In this document: positions 32,672 through 42,632 of the stretch, in pieces | Position numbering within the stretch: the first letter of the stretch is position 1 | Layout of the letters: each line of letters begins with the position of its first letter | NCBI GenBank assembly: GCA_964545315.1 | Contig: CAZJGI010000012.1 | Location: forward strand, 1 to 64,000 | Length of the DNA stretch: 64,000 nt | Direction: 5' to 3' | Origin: JAAYJR01 sp964545315 | GTDB lineage: Bacteria; Bacteroidota; Bacteroidia; Bacteroidales; Prolixibacteraceae | Translations under genes and position numbers: made by a program | Notes under the pieces: generated by a model | What the model was told of the DNA's origin: nothing | The model's database searches: none | What the model saw: only the letters and a program-made list of their open reading frames with translations

Positions 32672-34021
32672 TTAGGGTTCATTCTTCTGACCCCAAAACT
32701 CAAGTTCCCCTATTTGGAAGGATTTGGAGCCAACGCCCCATGGTTCGAGCAAAACAAATCTTATGTAGCGGTATGGCTTACTGGTAAATTCAGGATAGAT
32801 ATCAGTTTCAAATCCGTATGCTTTGGCCATTGCAACATCATCCTCTGTAATCAGATTAACATCTGTTGTTCCTGATGGAGGAATTGCTTCCATAACAGCA
32901 ATCTTATCCCAGTCATTTTTCCAGGCATCCGTACCTCCGGCCTCAGGCCAGCCTGTCCAGTAAGCAAGGCTTTCCATGATATCATCGGTATCAATGGGTT
33001 TGGTTTGCCTGGTAGCCCATATCTCATATCTTTTGGGTGCATATCCTGTTAATACCCTGGTTGTCCAGTGCCATAATTTATGACGGCTCAATAAATATTC
33101 AGCACTAAAATCCATTGTAATATATGTCGGATAAACTGGGATACTTAATTCTTCACTCTTATTAGTGTAAATTCCCAAATAATTACCTCCGTGGATTACC
33201 GCAATGGCAGCCATTGTACCGACATTAGCATCAACTGCATTCTTCCAAAAATTACTATTATGGTTTGCCCTCTGGGGAATATCCCCACGCCAGACGTTGG
33301 TTCCGTCATCTTCACCATATTGCACCCACTTTAACTCTCCAAATTCATTTTTCGGTGAGAGCTTTTCTTCATATAAAGGTTTCAAAACAATATCAAGAGG
33401 TTCCGACTCTCCTCCCCACCTGTCAACCACTTTTAAGTTAAATCTTCTCTCCACATCATCAAATCCCCTGAAGGTATATTCACCATCTGCAGCATTTGAA
33501 TAGTATGTGTAATTATGTACCATTGTTCCTGTCGAATCATCAGCAGATAATGCAATGCCAACATTTGCCCGGGACTCATTTACCCATGAAACATAAAGAC
33601 CTCCAAAAGTTGCATTGGCAGATAAAGTTTCCCCTATCGTTATTACAGGGGGTGTTAATGGTTTAATGGTAACCTCAACCGGCTGTGACTCATTTTTACT
33701 TCTGTCTAAGGTAATTAACCTTACTATTTGTTCATTTGTATCTTGAAATCCCTGCAAATCAATGGTATCTCTGAAAGCAGAGGAAAAGACTTCAGAATCC
33801 GTATTTATCCGGGTATTGAAATAAACTGCTTTTACACCCATAAGATCATTATCCGATGGCAAGGTATAAGTAATTCTTGCAGCTCCGGGAAGATTTTCTA
33901 CATTAATATTTGAAACAATACCCGGAGGAATATCATCTACCGGATAACTATATTCTTTAAGTTCATCGCATCCGGCAAACAGAATCATCAACGACACGAG
34001 AAAATATATTATTTTTTTCAT
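32672..34021 (-). CDS. SusE/F-position surface lipoprotein (DUF4959/DUF5126/DUF5000 type)
   Basis: A 449-residue lipoprotein. The signal peptide MKKIIYFLVSLMILFAGCDE has lipobox Cys18. The N-terminal Ig-like part (PPGIVSNINVENLPGAARIT, about 33-125) matches DUF4959. A middle beta domain, starting GETLSANATFGGLYVSWVNE, matches DUF5126. The C-terminal part (about 230-445), with KRYEIWATRQ and PYRYIRFVLLEPWGVGSKSF, is the discoidin-like DUF5000. Such proteins sit third in SusC/SusD operons and bind ligand at the cell surface. It follows susD by 33 bp and is last before the terminator. Confidence 0.88.
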   Translation of the reverse strand: MKKIIYFLVSLMILFAGCDELKEYSYPVDDIPPGIVSNINVENLPGAARITYTLPSDNDLMGVKAVYFNTRINTDSEVFSSAFRDTIDLQGFQDTNEQIVRLITLDRSKNESQPVEVTIKPLTPPVITIGETLSANATFGGLYVSWVNESRANVGIALSADDSTGTMVHNYTYYSNAADGEYTFRGFDDVERRFNLKVVDRWGGESEPLDIVLKPLYEEKLSPKNEFGELKWVQYGEDDGTNVWRGDIPQRANHNSNFWKNAVDANVGTMAAIAVIHGGNYLGIYTNKSEELSIPVYPTYITMDFSAEYLLSRHKLWHWTTRVLTGYAPKRYEIWATRQTKPIDTDDIMESLAYWTGWPEAGGTDAWKNDWDKIAVMEAIPPSGTTDVNLITEDDVAMAKAYGFETDIYPEFTSKPYRYIRFVLLEPWGVGSKSFQIGELEFWGQKNEP

Positions 34022-34054
34022 CTTTATTATTATTTAATTTTTATTACATATAAA

Positions 34055-35995
34055 TTACCAACCCGGATTCTGCACAAGGTTTGCATTCTTAGACAGAACT
34101 GCCACCCTGATTGGCCATAAATAATCCTTTTTCTCAAAAGTTATATTGTCAATAACTTTAACATCATAGAAATCTTCGTACTCCGTTGCGTACACATTCA
34201 ATCCTCTTATTGGAGTATTCATCAGTTCCTCAGCCATTTTCCAACGTCTTATATCCCAGAACCTGATACCTTCAAAGGCAAGCTCATTCATTCTTTCTCT
34301 TCTGATTATTTCTCTCAATCCCTCTTTTGTAAGGGGTTTGTCAGGATCAGTTGCATGATCCGCCCAACTTTGAACTACTCCATTCAGGCCGGACCTGTTC
34401 CTCACCAGGTCGATATATTCATAAACTTCCTGATCTGGTGTTTCTTTATATTCATTCAATGCTTCAGCATACATAAGATACAGATCAGCAAGACGGATAA
34501 CCGGGAAGGTATACCTGTAATAGCTTACAGAACGTCCTTCAGCAGGGAAAGCACTCAATCTGTGAACATGTTTTTTTATAAGGTATCCGGTAATAGGGCC
34601 TGACATTGTCCCGGCATATAAAACTCCTGATTCAAAGTGAAACCCTGTGACTCCCATCTTGGCATCACTCATTTTTCCATCTCCGTAAAAAGTTCCCCCA
34701 TCAAACATTATTGAACCGTAGAATCTTGGTTCACGGTTAAAATGCAAATTTATTGTTCTAAAATCTTTCCCAATCAGGAATTCATGCTCTGAATCCCAGT
34801 CGCGCAGTTCATACGGATCAACTCCTGTCCAGTCTTTATCCTCCTCTATAGGTACTCCGTTTTTAGTATAAAATTGTTCAACAATTCTCAAAGGAGGTGC
34901 TGAAGACATTGACACAAGCGCTCCGCCTCTGCTCCATATACTCCATGGCGGAAGGCTGTAACGCTGTAATTGCTGGGGATTACTGCTTGATATACTCCAA
35001 ATTAATTCATTGTTCCATCTTTCAGTTACAGCTCCCCTAACCTGCTGGGCAGCTACGGTTTTAGGATTTAAAGGTAAATTCAAAGATGCAAAATCGAACA
35101 ATCCATGACCGGCCTCATGACAAACATCTATTGCTTCCCGGAGGGCTGTTGCTGCTCTTTCCCATTTACCAGGATCATATGTTCCCGGGAACAGATTAAC
35201 TCCCTCTTTATCGACAAAATCTGCATAATCAGGATTACCGTTAAAAAGAGGACTTGCTGCGTAAGTTAACACCTGTGCTTTTAATGCAAGCGCAATTGGT
35301 TTTGTGATCCGGCCCAGGTCATCTACAGGATTTAAATGTGTCAACTGCAACAAATCACTTGCTTCATCCAATATTCTGACAATATGGTTTACAACAGTAT
35401 CAACCGGTTCTCTGTATACACTAACATCTGTACCGGGAGCGCCTATTGGAATGTTTTCTTTCATCAGAGGTATTGGCCCGTACATTCTGAACAACCAAAA
35501 ATAAAAGTAAGCCTGTAGTGTCATTGCTTCACCTATCCATTGTCTCCTTTCCCATTCCTCAAGGTCGACAGGTTTGTGAATATTCTCAAGGAAGATATTA
35601 CAATCACGGATTGCAGTAAAGAGTGGGCTTCCCCCCTGCAAGCTATAACCATCCTGTACACTGGACCAGTAATCGGCAATAGGATTTTCCGTACCCTGTT
35701 CTCCCAATGCTATTGTCCACATATGATAACTGCCGTATCTTGACTCTTCAAAACCCCTCATCAGCCACATTTCATCAGATCCTAAAAATGCGGGATTACT
35801 CTGAGGATTAGCATAATTGGGCAAAAATCCATATATCCCGAATAAATATCCTTCCGCTTCATATCTTCTGTTAAATGCATGATCAACAGTCGGGATATTA
35901 TCAGGTACCACATCCAAAAAATTGTTACAGGAAACTCCCAAAAAACAAATAATGATCCCTGTTATAATTATTTTATTATATATTTTATTTTTCAT
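34055..35995 (-). CDS. susD: SusD/RagB-family nutrient-binding lipoprotein
   Basis: A 646-residue lipoprotein lid of a SusCD outer-membrane importer. The signal peptide ends in the lipobox FLGVSC (Cys23), followed by NNFLDVVPDN. SusD-type features are the N-terminal helical TPR-like region (RRYEAEGYLFGIYGFLPNYA, then AMTLQAYFYFWLFRMYGPIP) and the C-terminal RagB block (VIRLADLYLMYAEALNEYKE, then REIIRRERMNELAFEGIRFW, then DIRRWK). The usual length is 500-650. It lies 11 bp after susC. The ligand is unknown. Confidence 0.95.
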   Translation of the reverse strand: MKNKIYNKIIITGIIICFLGVSCNNFLDVVPDNIPTVDHAFNRRYEAEGYLFGIYGFLPNYANPQSNPAFLGSDEMWLMRGFEESRYGSYHMWTIALGEQGTENPIADYWSSVQDGYSLQGGSPLFTAIRDCNIFLENIHKPVDLEEWERRQWIGEAMTLQAYFYFWLFRMYGPIPLMKENIPIGAPGTDVSVYREPVDTVVNHIVRILDEASDLLQLTHLNPVDDLGRITKPIALALKAQVLTYAASPLFNGNPDYADFVDKEGVNLFPGTYDPGKWERAATALREAIDVCHEAGHGLFDFASLNLPLNPKTVAAQQVRGAVTERWNNELIWSISSSNPQQLQRYSLPPWSIWSRGGALVSMSSAPPLRIVEQFYTKNGVPIEEDKDWTGVDPYELRDWDSEHEFLIGKDFRTINLHFNREPRFYGSIMFDGGTFYGDGKMSDAKMGVTGFHFESGVLYAGTMSGPITGYLIKKHVHRLSAFPAEGRSVSYYRYTFPVIRLADLYLMYAEALNEYKETPDQEVYEYIDLVRNRSGLNGVVQSWADHATDPDKPLTKEGLREIIRRERMNELAFEGIRFWDIRRWKMAEELMNTPIRGLNVYATEYEDFYDVKVIDNITFEKKDYLWPIRVAVLSKNANLVQNPGW

Positions 35996-36006
35996 GATCT
36001 TAATAA

Positions 36007-39000
36007 TTAAAATGAAATATTAACTCCCAGGCTGACTGTTTTCTGAATAGGATATCCTAATCCATTACCACCCATTTCCACATCCCACAATTTAAATTTG
36101 TTAAACAGCAACAGCCAGTTAGTTCCGCTCATATAAAACCTGCACAAGTCAAGTTTTAAATAATTAGTTATCCTGTCGGGCAGAGTATATCCAACCTCAA
36201 CACTTTTAAGTCTAAGGTATGAGCCATCCTGCATGAACCAGGTGCTTCGTTGTATATTGTTGTCTACACGGTAATTTGCAAGCCTTGGCCAGCCGGCATA
36301 AGGGTTCTGTGAGTCCTCTGACCAGTAGTCATCGGCAATGAATTTTGCCAATCCTGTTTCCAACTTACCTGATCTGACAAATGGGGACATTGCCGCGGCG
36401 TCAATCCAGAATGTCGATCTTGCTGAACCATGAAAGAAGAAGCTGGCATCTAATTTCTTATACCCAAAAGAGAGGCCGAAGCCGTAGTTCAGCTCAGGTG
36501 TGCCGGGATTACCAATAGGTACCATATCCAGGTTATTAATAACACCGTCTTCATTAATATCCATGTACTTAAGGTCACCCGGGCCATAAACCCCAAAATC
36601 CTGACGGGCAGAATTCAATACATCAGCTTCATCGATGAAAAGTCTGTCTGCCACATAACCCCACCGTTGTCCTAAACGCATACCTATCCTCGATTTCCAT
36701 GGAGTGCCTAGAGTTTCATAATCAGGTTCTTCATAATATAAAAATGTCGATCGTGCATAAGTAAATGTTGCCCGTCCGACAAACCACATATTATTTATTA
36801 TTTTATTGTAATCTATTGAAGCATCTACACCTCTGCCCCTGGCCTCACCCACATTAGCCTGGGGAGTCGACCATAAACCCATTTCGGTAGGTATATCTGC
36901 CCTGGACTGTAAAATATGAGTCCTCCTTTCCTGGAACAGATCTGCAATCAGATTAAGGTCACCGTCAAACATGCCCATCTCTATTCCTAAATTTGATTTG
37001 TATGAAACTTCCCATCCTATATCAGGATTAGGGTAATTCTGTATACTAACACCATTTCTGGAGTATCCAAAATTATACCCGGCAGTATAGCCTCTGCCGC
37101 CGTTAATATTGACCTCTGACAGATAGAAAAAGCGCTCTGCACCAATGTCATCATTCCCTACTAATCCGTAAGTTCCTTTAATTTTCAAATTGTTAATAAC
37201 ATTATTAATTCCTTGTTGCCAAAAGTTTTCTTTTGACACTACCCAGCCTAAGCCAAAAGACGGGAAAAATCCCCACCGGCTTCCCTTGGCAAATTTTTCA
37301 GTTCCGTTATATCCAAAATTAAATTCTGACAGATACTTATCATCAAATGAGTAAGTAAAACGGCCTGAAAGTCCAAGGTTCCTCATATTCAAAGATTCAG
37401 AGAGAGTCCCTGCATTAGCATTTAATGCATTTCTGGCAATAAACACAAGCATTCCGCTAACTCCGTGCCTGTCAAATGTTTGATCATATGTTGCTGATGA
37501 TTCCCCGTAAAATGAACTGGAAATATCTTTACCTCCCGGTGAAAATGACAGGTATTCAGTGCCTTCATCAGTATTAAGCTCCTGAAGCATATATTTATCC
37601 TCAATTCTGTCATACATCAGAACATCGTAATAAAACGGACTGTATGACCTGGAAAGATCAAAGTCTGCATTTCGAATCGTATTACCCAGCACACGCAAAT
37701 TCAGGCCATCAATCCACTGGCTGAAATCCTGTTCAAGTTCAAACTGTGCCAACATTACAGTTTTACTTGTTTGCCTGTATCCCTTTACCATTTCAGCATA
37801 AGGATTCATATAATTGGCACCCTCCGAGTTTCCGAAAAGTATATGGTCAAACATTGCGTGCTTTTCATCCGGTTCATAAAAAGGGGGAAATCGCACAGGA
37901 CTTACATTAAGTGCATCACGATAAAGCTGGCTCCCACCTGGTACAGGGCCGACATAATCGTCAAACGTACCATGTACCCTTATTTTAGCTTTTGTTGTGT
38001 TAGTTAGGTTCATAGTAATATTAGACCGTACGAGGTATTTCTTAAGATCAATATTATTATTGAAATTATTGCGGTTATCCACCTTTAAAATTCCGTTGTC
38101 CTGGGCAAATGACCCGGAGATATAATACTGGGCCAATTTTCCTCCACCTGTTATATTTAAATGTGCCTTTTGATTCATTGTAACATCCTTGAACAGGACA
38201 TTCATCCAGTCTGTTGAAGGATATGCATATGGATTGGTTCCCCTTTGTGTATTGTCAATTTTTTCTTCCATATACATATTAGGAGCCAAAGGATCACGAG
38301 TTTTTGAAGCCTCGTTTGCCAACTTCATATATGTTATCGGATCGGCCAGTTCGATCTCCCTTGTTGGTGCAGAAAAGGCATTTTCCAACCTTACTGACAC
38401 TTTCATTGAACCTTCCCTGCCTTCCTTGGTGGTAATCAGGATTACACCGTTTGCCCCACGTGCACCATACACCGCTGTTCCGGTTGCATCTTTTAATATG
38501 GAAAAACTTGCAATATCATCAGGATGTAACCGCGACAGGTCATTAGTAGTCATTTCAATATTGTCTATTAAAATGAGAGGATCAACCTTACCTGTTCCAA
38601 AAGATGTGACACCACGAATAAAGAATTGTGCATTATCCTGGCCAGGCTCACCTGTCGTCTGATAGGATATCATACCTGCCATCCGCCCGGCAAAGGCAGT
38701 AGTGAGGTTACTTGACGGAACTCGCAAATCATCAGATTTTATCGTTTCAATTGAAGAAATAACACTCTCCTTCTTCTGTTTACCGAAGGCAACTACCGTA
38801 ACCTCCTCCAGTTCATCAATTTTTTCACCTAAGGTGATGTTAATCGTTGACTGGTTGCCGACGTCAACAATCTGACTCTCCTTCCCAATGAAAGAAAAAA
38901 CAAGCTTATCTGCAGGTTTAGCTTCAATAGAGTAGGTACCATCTACATCAGTTATTACTCCCCTCGTCGTCCCAACTATAGTAATTGTAACTCCCGGAAG

Positions 39001-39252
39001 TGGCGCCCCCTCCTCATCAATGACTTTCCCTTTTACTACATTTTGTTGCTGAACAGACTGATATTCCCTGGAAAGACCAGTATTGCCTGACGGCAAATCA
39101 ACACTCTTGTTTTCCGTACCAGATCCGTAATATATGTCCTCAGCGGAAACAAACAATACTGAAAAGATCAATAATGCCGGAAGTTTAATTTTTAGAAGAA
39201 TCTTAGCTCTATTCCCTCGCAGGAAACAAAGCGATTTAAAAAGTTGTTTCAT
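36007..39252 (-). CDS. susC: SusC/RagA-family TonB-dependent transporter
   Basis: A 1081-residue outer-membrane importer. After a long signal region (to about residue 38) comes a CarboxypepD_reg-like domain (VVKGKVIDEEGAPLPGVTIT, about 73-145), then the TonB-box-containing linker with EVTVVAFGKQKKESVISSIE, a plug domain (PLILIDNIEMTTNDLSRLHP, DDIASFSILKDATGTAVYGA, RGANGVILITTK) and a long barrel ending in VSLGVNISF with terminal Phe. It is the first gene of susC-susD-lipoprotein. No CAZyme, sigma/anti-sigma pair or hybrid two-component regulator is adjacent, so the substrate cannot be named. Confidence 0.95.
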   Translation of the reverse strand: MKQLFKSLCFLRGNRAKILLKIKLPALLIFSVLFVSAEDIYYGSGTENKSVDLPSGNTGLSREYQSVQQQNVVKGKVIDEEGAPLPGVTITIVGTTRGVITDVDGTYSIEAKPADKLVFSFIGKESQIVDVGNQSTINITLGEKIDELEEVTVVAFGKQKKESVISSIETIKSDDLRVPSSNLTTAFAGRMAGMISYQTTGEPGQDNAQFFIRGVTSFGTGKVDPLILIDNIEMTTNDLSRLHPDDIASFSILKDATGTAVYGARGANGVILITTKEGREGSMKVSVRLENAFSAPTREIELADPITYMKLANEASKTRDPLAPNMYMEEKIDNTQRGTNPYAYPSTDWMNVLFKDVTMNQKAHLNITGGGKLAQYYISGSFAQDNGILKVDNRNNFNNNIDLKKYLVRSNITMNLTNTTKAKIRVHGTFDDYVGPVPGGSQLYRDALNVSPVRFPPFYEPDEKHAMFDHILFGNSEGANYMNPYAEMVKGYRQTSKTVMLAQFELEQDFSQWIDGLNLRVLGNTIRNADFDLSRSYSPFYYDVLMYDRIEDKYMLQELNTDEGTEYLSFSPGGKDISSSFYGESSATYDQTFDRHGVSGMLVFIARNALNANAGTLSESLNMRNLGLSGRFTYSFDDKYLSEFNFGYNGTEKFAKGSRWGFFPSFGLGWVVSKENFWQQGINNVINNLKIKGTYGLVGNDDIGAERFFYLSEVNINGGRGYTAGYNFGYSRNGVSIQNYPNPDIGWEVSYKSNLGIEMGMFDGDLNLIADLFQERRTHILQSRADIPTEMGLWSTPQANVGEARGRGVDASIDYNKIINNMWFVGRATFTYARSTFLYYEEPDYETLGTPWKSRIGMRLGQRWGYVADRLFIDEADVLNSARQDFGVYGPGDLKYMDINEDGVINNLDMVPIGNPGTPELNYGFGLSFGYKKLDASFFFHGSARSTFWIDAAAMSPFVRSGKLETGLAKFIADDYWSEDSQNPYAGWPRLANYRVDNNIQRSTWFMQDGSYLRLKSVEVGYTLPDRITNYLKLDLCRFYMSGTNWLLLFNKFKLWDVEMGGNGLGYPIQKTVSLGVNISF

Positions 39253-39808
39253 AATTTTGAATCGTTTAGATTAAACACAGTTATATTAAATTAAAACCAC
39301 AGGCGGGCAAAACCGTGGTTCTCTATTATTTATTTCAATTTTTATTTCATAAGCAAACTCCAAAAAAAATAGTAATATATCTATAATAATCAATATCAAG
39401 CAGATACTTAAGTTCAAATTTTGCTAATATAACAATATTTGAAAAAATGACCTCAAACCCTATATTTTTTACATATAGCCCATGTTAAAGATTAAAATCA
39501 TTCAACAGCCTGAATTTCAAAATTATATTGGATAAGTATTACCTGAATAAAAACATTAAAATAATTAGCTTGATAAATTATAAACCATTATTTATCAAGC
39601 TATTAGATAATCTATTCTATTTCGGATCAAAAAAAATGAAGTCTGCGGAAAATTTTGCGATCATTTTAAAAAAATCGAACTGAATATATTAAAAATACAA
39701 TACGAATGATCGATTTTTAAAGTGTTGTATCTTGATAATCATATATATAATTGTTGGAATAAAGGTCTGCTCAGCAATATTCCCACTAAAACTTATAAAA
39801 ATCTCTGT
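39253..39808. other. AT-rich intergenic region upstream of susC
   Basis: About 550 bases with no gene. Near susC there is a small inverted pair AACCAC (39295-39300) / GTGGTT (39315-39320) in the presumed leader. A minus-strand TAATTTTG box (39518-39525) fits TAnnTTTG but would give a leader of about 260 nt. A strong hairpin at 39566-39602 probably ends the M20 peptidase transcript. The rest is A/T-rich with nothing recognisable. Confidence 0.5.
39566..39602 (-). terminator. Hairpin terminator for the M20 peptidase gene
   Basis: Perfect 13-bp arms TAGCTTGATAAAT (39566-39578) and ATTTATCAAGCTA (39590-39602) with an 11-base loop. On the minus strand it is followed by ATTATTTTAATG. It lies about 210 bases past the peptidase stop, separating it from susC. 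Confidence 0.6.
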
Positions 39809-41332
39809 TTACAACTTTTCCGTAAGTACAGAAAGCATTATTTTAATGCCATCCCGATAATTTCCAAGCCTGAGATTTTCATTTGGGCCATGCTGGTTAT
39901 TATCGGGATTTACAGTTGGAACAATAATGGCAGGAATATCAAGAGCATTAACAAAAGGAGTAACCGGCAGTGAGCCACCAAGAATCCTCAGCTTCACCGG
40001 TTCGTATCCAAAAGCTCTTATCATAGCGCTGTTCAACCACATGGAGGGTTTCGATTCCATTGAAGTCCGGAAGCCCTGATACCACGAAGGCCTCTCAAAC
40101 TTAATAATCCGGCTGTATTTTAGGCGGTCTTCATCTGAAGGATCTTCATCTGTAATAAAAAATCCTTTACCCCGGATATGTTGTTCCACAAGCGCTGCTA
40201 ATCTTTCAGGGTCACTTTCAGGTACTGTCCTTATATCAATTTCTGCAACACATCTGTCAGGGACAATGTTTGTAACATTTTCTCCAACCTGTCCGGCCTG
40301 CAAGCCTCTGATATTCAAGGAAGGATACTGCATAGACTCCTGGTATGTCTTACCTACCCTGTCAGACGAGGCAATACCCAATTTCCTCTTAATCTCCACT
40401 TCATCATCCGGAACTCTTTCCAGGATACTTATTTCTTCAGCAGTTAATTTAATACCGTCATAAAATCCGGGGATCAGCACCTTACCTTCATCATCTTTCA
40501 TAGAGGAGAGTAATCCTGCCATTATAAACGCCGGATTTGGGGAATAATTCCCGTAATGCCCGCTATGTAACGCGGATCTGGCTCCGTATGTAGTAAGGGT
40601 TATACGTGTAATACCCCTGGCACCAAAACATAAAGTTGGCCTGTTGGAATTATGATTGGGGCCGTCAAAAACAATCAGGATATCTGAACTCAACTCATTT
40701 TTATGTGCTTCTACAAGGTCAGCTAAATAGGGAGATCCTATTTCTTCTTCGAAATCAAGGAATATTTTTATATTGAAATCCGGCTTAATCCCTGCTTCAT
40801 CTAAGGCATCAACAGCCGCCAGAAACATTGCCACTGGACCTTTATCATCTGAAGAAGACCTCCCAAATATCCGGGTTTCATGATTAAAATCATTTTTAAC
40901 ATCTTCCGTGGATATAATAATCCATTTACCATCTGTATCAATTTTTTTAAATACGGGTTTCCACGGACTGGGCTGATCCCAGTCAGCTTCATGCACCGGC
41001 TGTCCGTCAGCGTGCACATAAAATAGTATTGTTTTGGAGGAATGCGTTACTTTTCGCTCAATAAGTAAAGCAGGAACAGAAGGAGTCTCCAGCCTTTTAA
41101 TACTGAATCCCCTGTCCCTGAATGCTTTATTAAACCATTCTATGTTGTTGGCCAACATCTCCCGGTCATGGGAATCATTAGGTAAAGAAAGCATATCAAC
41201 GAACATATCAAGAGATGAAACTGAATATTTATCAGCCATCGCATTAAGTTTTTCCTGGTTCCACATTTGTTGTGATATTGTTGGAGACGATATTAACATC
41301 ATTAATAAAGATGTCAACACAAACAATTTCAT
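39809..41332 (-). CDS. Exported M20-family metallopeptidase
   Basis: A 507-residue zinc-dependent peptidase or amidohydrolase with a signal peptide (MKLFVLTSLLMMLISSPTIS). M20 metal and catalytic residues are in place: H107 and D109 in FYVHADGQP, the metal-bridging Asp in GRSSSDDKG (about 162-163) and the Glu pair in DFEEEIGSP (195-197). FCNARG-type dimerisation-domain sequence follows (CFGARGITRITLTTYGARSA, LHSGHYGNYSPNP). Relatives cleave dipeptides, carnosine-like peptides or acylated amino acids. Location is periplasmic by inference. It precedes susC on the same strand, but a hairpin separates them. Confidence 0.9.
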   Translation of the reverse strand: MKLFVLTSLLMMLISSPTISQQMWNQEKLNAMADKYSVSSLDMFVDMLSLPNDSHDREMLANNIEWFNKAFRDRGFSIKRLETPSVPALLIERKVTHSSKTILFYVHADGQPVHEADWDQPSPWKPVFKKIDTDGKWIIISTEDVKNDFNHETRIFGRSSSDDKGPVAMFLAAVDALDEAGIKPDFNIKIFLDFEEEIGSPYLADLVEAHKNELSSDILIVFDGPNHNSNRPTLCFGARGITRITLTTYGARSALHSGHYGNYSPNPAFIMAGLLSSMKDDEGKVLIPGFYDGIKLTAEEISILERVPDDEVEIKRKLGIASSDRVGKTYQESMQYPSLNIRGLQAGQVGENVTNIVPDRCVAEIDIRTVPESDPERLAALVEQHIRGKGFFITDEDPSDEDRLKYSRIIKFERPSWYQGFRTSMESKPSMWLNSAMIRAFGYEPVKLRILGGSLPVTPFVNALDIPAIIVPTVNPDNNQHGPNENLRLGNYRDGIKIMLSVLTEKL

Positions 41333-41509
41333 ATGATTAAAATCAATTATTTAAAATGTATCATATGGAACTCGCACATGTTTTAATCATATTCTTATGT
41401 GATTTCACAATCATGCTCGTTTCATATTAAACGACCTAAAAAATTTTTATCTGATCAGACAATTTTGATGATGGCTTATTTATTATCCGAAGCACATCTG
41501 CATAATAAT

Positions 41510-42199
41510 TTAACCGGGGATTTCATAAGGCATTCCGTCATATTTATGAACAAACTTAACCTCACCTGCCTGAATAAAACTATGGTTCATATGGTCTCTT
41601 TCATCAAGTCCTATGCGCCTGAATACATCAGCCCATGTTGCAACATCTGCATAGCTTTTTACAAATTCATTGGTGACTTTCTTTTCCTCCCATTCAGGAT
41701 TATCTTTTACCATATTTGCATATACGAGTTCGGCATGGTTCTCAAACTCTGCATTGAACATGAATGCTCTTTTAGGATTAAACCAGACAACTAATTTTGC
41801 AAATAGAATATAGAATAATACGATAAAAAAGGTAATTGCAGATGACAAATACCATTTATCCTTCAATCCGTCTTCAGCCATTTTCTGATCAATAACAAGT
41901 AAATGTGTGTACTCATTATCCTGAGCTTCACGTGACCATTCTATAATTTGGTTATACTTCCTGACCCTGGCCAATTTTTTATATTTACGGGTCTGCTTCA
42001 TATAATTTCGCATTTCCCATGCCCGGTATGGGATACTGGCGAGTATTTCCAGTAGTTTAGCTTTAGGAAGATCGTTTTTTTTGCCGGCCGTGATATCCAT
42101 GAGCAAAAAAAACACTCGTGCAGAAAAACTATAATTATACCTGGGTGTATTAATAGTATTCTGCTGCTCAAGTTTTAAATCGATTTTTGAATTTGCCAT
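41510..42199 (-). CDS. Alternative-oxidase-like di-iron membrane protein
   Basis: 229 residues from the ATG at 42199 (the frame extends to a TTG at 42208). All six carboxylate/His ligands of the alternative oxidase fold can be picked out: E51 in LLEILASIP, E96 and H99 in DNEYTHLL, E154 in EFENHAELVY, E200 and H203 in LDERDHMNH. The order and spacing fit AOX and plastid terminal oxidase. One hydrophobic helix (SAITFFIVLFYILFAKLVVW) fits a monotopic membrane protein. AOX enzymes oxidise quinol with O2 without pumping protons. Overall identity looks low, so another ferritin-like di-iron role is possible. It stands alone. Confidence 0.65.
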   Translation of the reverse strand: MANSKIDLKLEQQNTINTPRYNYSFSARVFFLLMDITAGKKNDLPKAKLLEILASIPYRAWEMRNYMKQTRKYKKLARVRKYNQIIEWSREAQDNEYTHLLVIDQKMAEDGLKDKWYLSSAITFFIVLFYILFAKLVVWFNPKRAFMFNAEFENHAELVYANMVKDNPEWEEKKVTNEFVKSYADVATWADVFRRIGLDERDHMNHSFIQAGEVKFVHKYDGMPYEIPG

Positions 42200-42208
42200 A
42201 GCTTCCAA

Positions 42209-42632
42209 AAAATATATTTTTTCTTAGATTGATGGTGCAATCTAAATAAAATTTCTATAATGTTGAGCAGATAAATATAAAAAGTCAATTACAAATAAAA
42301 TATTTCAATAAAATATGCAACATCATAAAAAAAACAATAAAAAAGAATATAAAAATTTAACTATTGTCAAAGTAAAGGCCAATAAATAATATATTTGAAA
42401 CATTTGAATNNNNNNNNNNNNNNNNNNNNNNNNNNNNNNNNNNNNNNNNNNNNNNNNNNNNNNNNNNNNNNNNNNNNNNNNNNNNNNNNNNNNNNNNNNN
42501 NNNNNNNNNATTTAACTATTGTCAAAGTAAAGGCCAATAAATAATATATTTGAAACATTTGAATGAACCGAAGCATTCTTTAAATCACAAAGCTTAAAGT
42601 TAGCTGAGTGGGTGTGGGATTAGCATTCTAAA
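42209..42632. other. AT-rich intergenic DNA around a scaffold gap
   Basis: No gene seen. AGATTG/CAATCT forms a small hairpin near 42228-42245. The rest is low-complexity A/T sequence, then the duplicated 55-mer and the N run. A frame crossing the Ns (42367-42576) is an artefact. Confidence 0.6.
42355..42564. other. Scaffold gap flanked by an identical 55-mer
   Basis: The 55 bases at 42355-42409 are repeated exactly at 42510-42564, on each side of 100 Ns (42410-42509). A 55-base identical overlap on both sides of a fixed-length gap is what a k=55 de Bruijn assembler would leave when joining two contigs. It is therefore probably one copy, not a biological duplication. The true gap length is unknown. 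Confidence 0.7.

Noticed and set aside
41930..41950. Second parS-like CACGTG site
   Set aside because: Matches the consensus only in the central bases, lies in the AOX-like coding sequence, and is far from parAB.
42367..42576. 69-codon minus-strand ORF
   Set aside because: It is read through 100 Ns and the duplicated 55-mer; an artefact of the scaffold gap.
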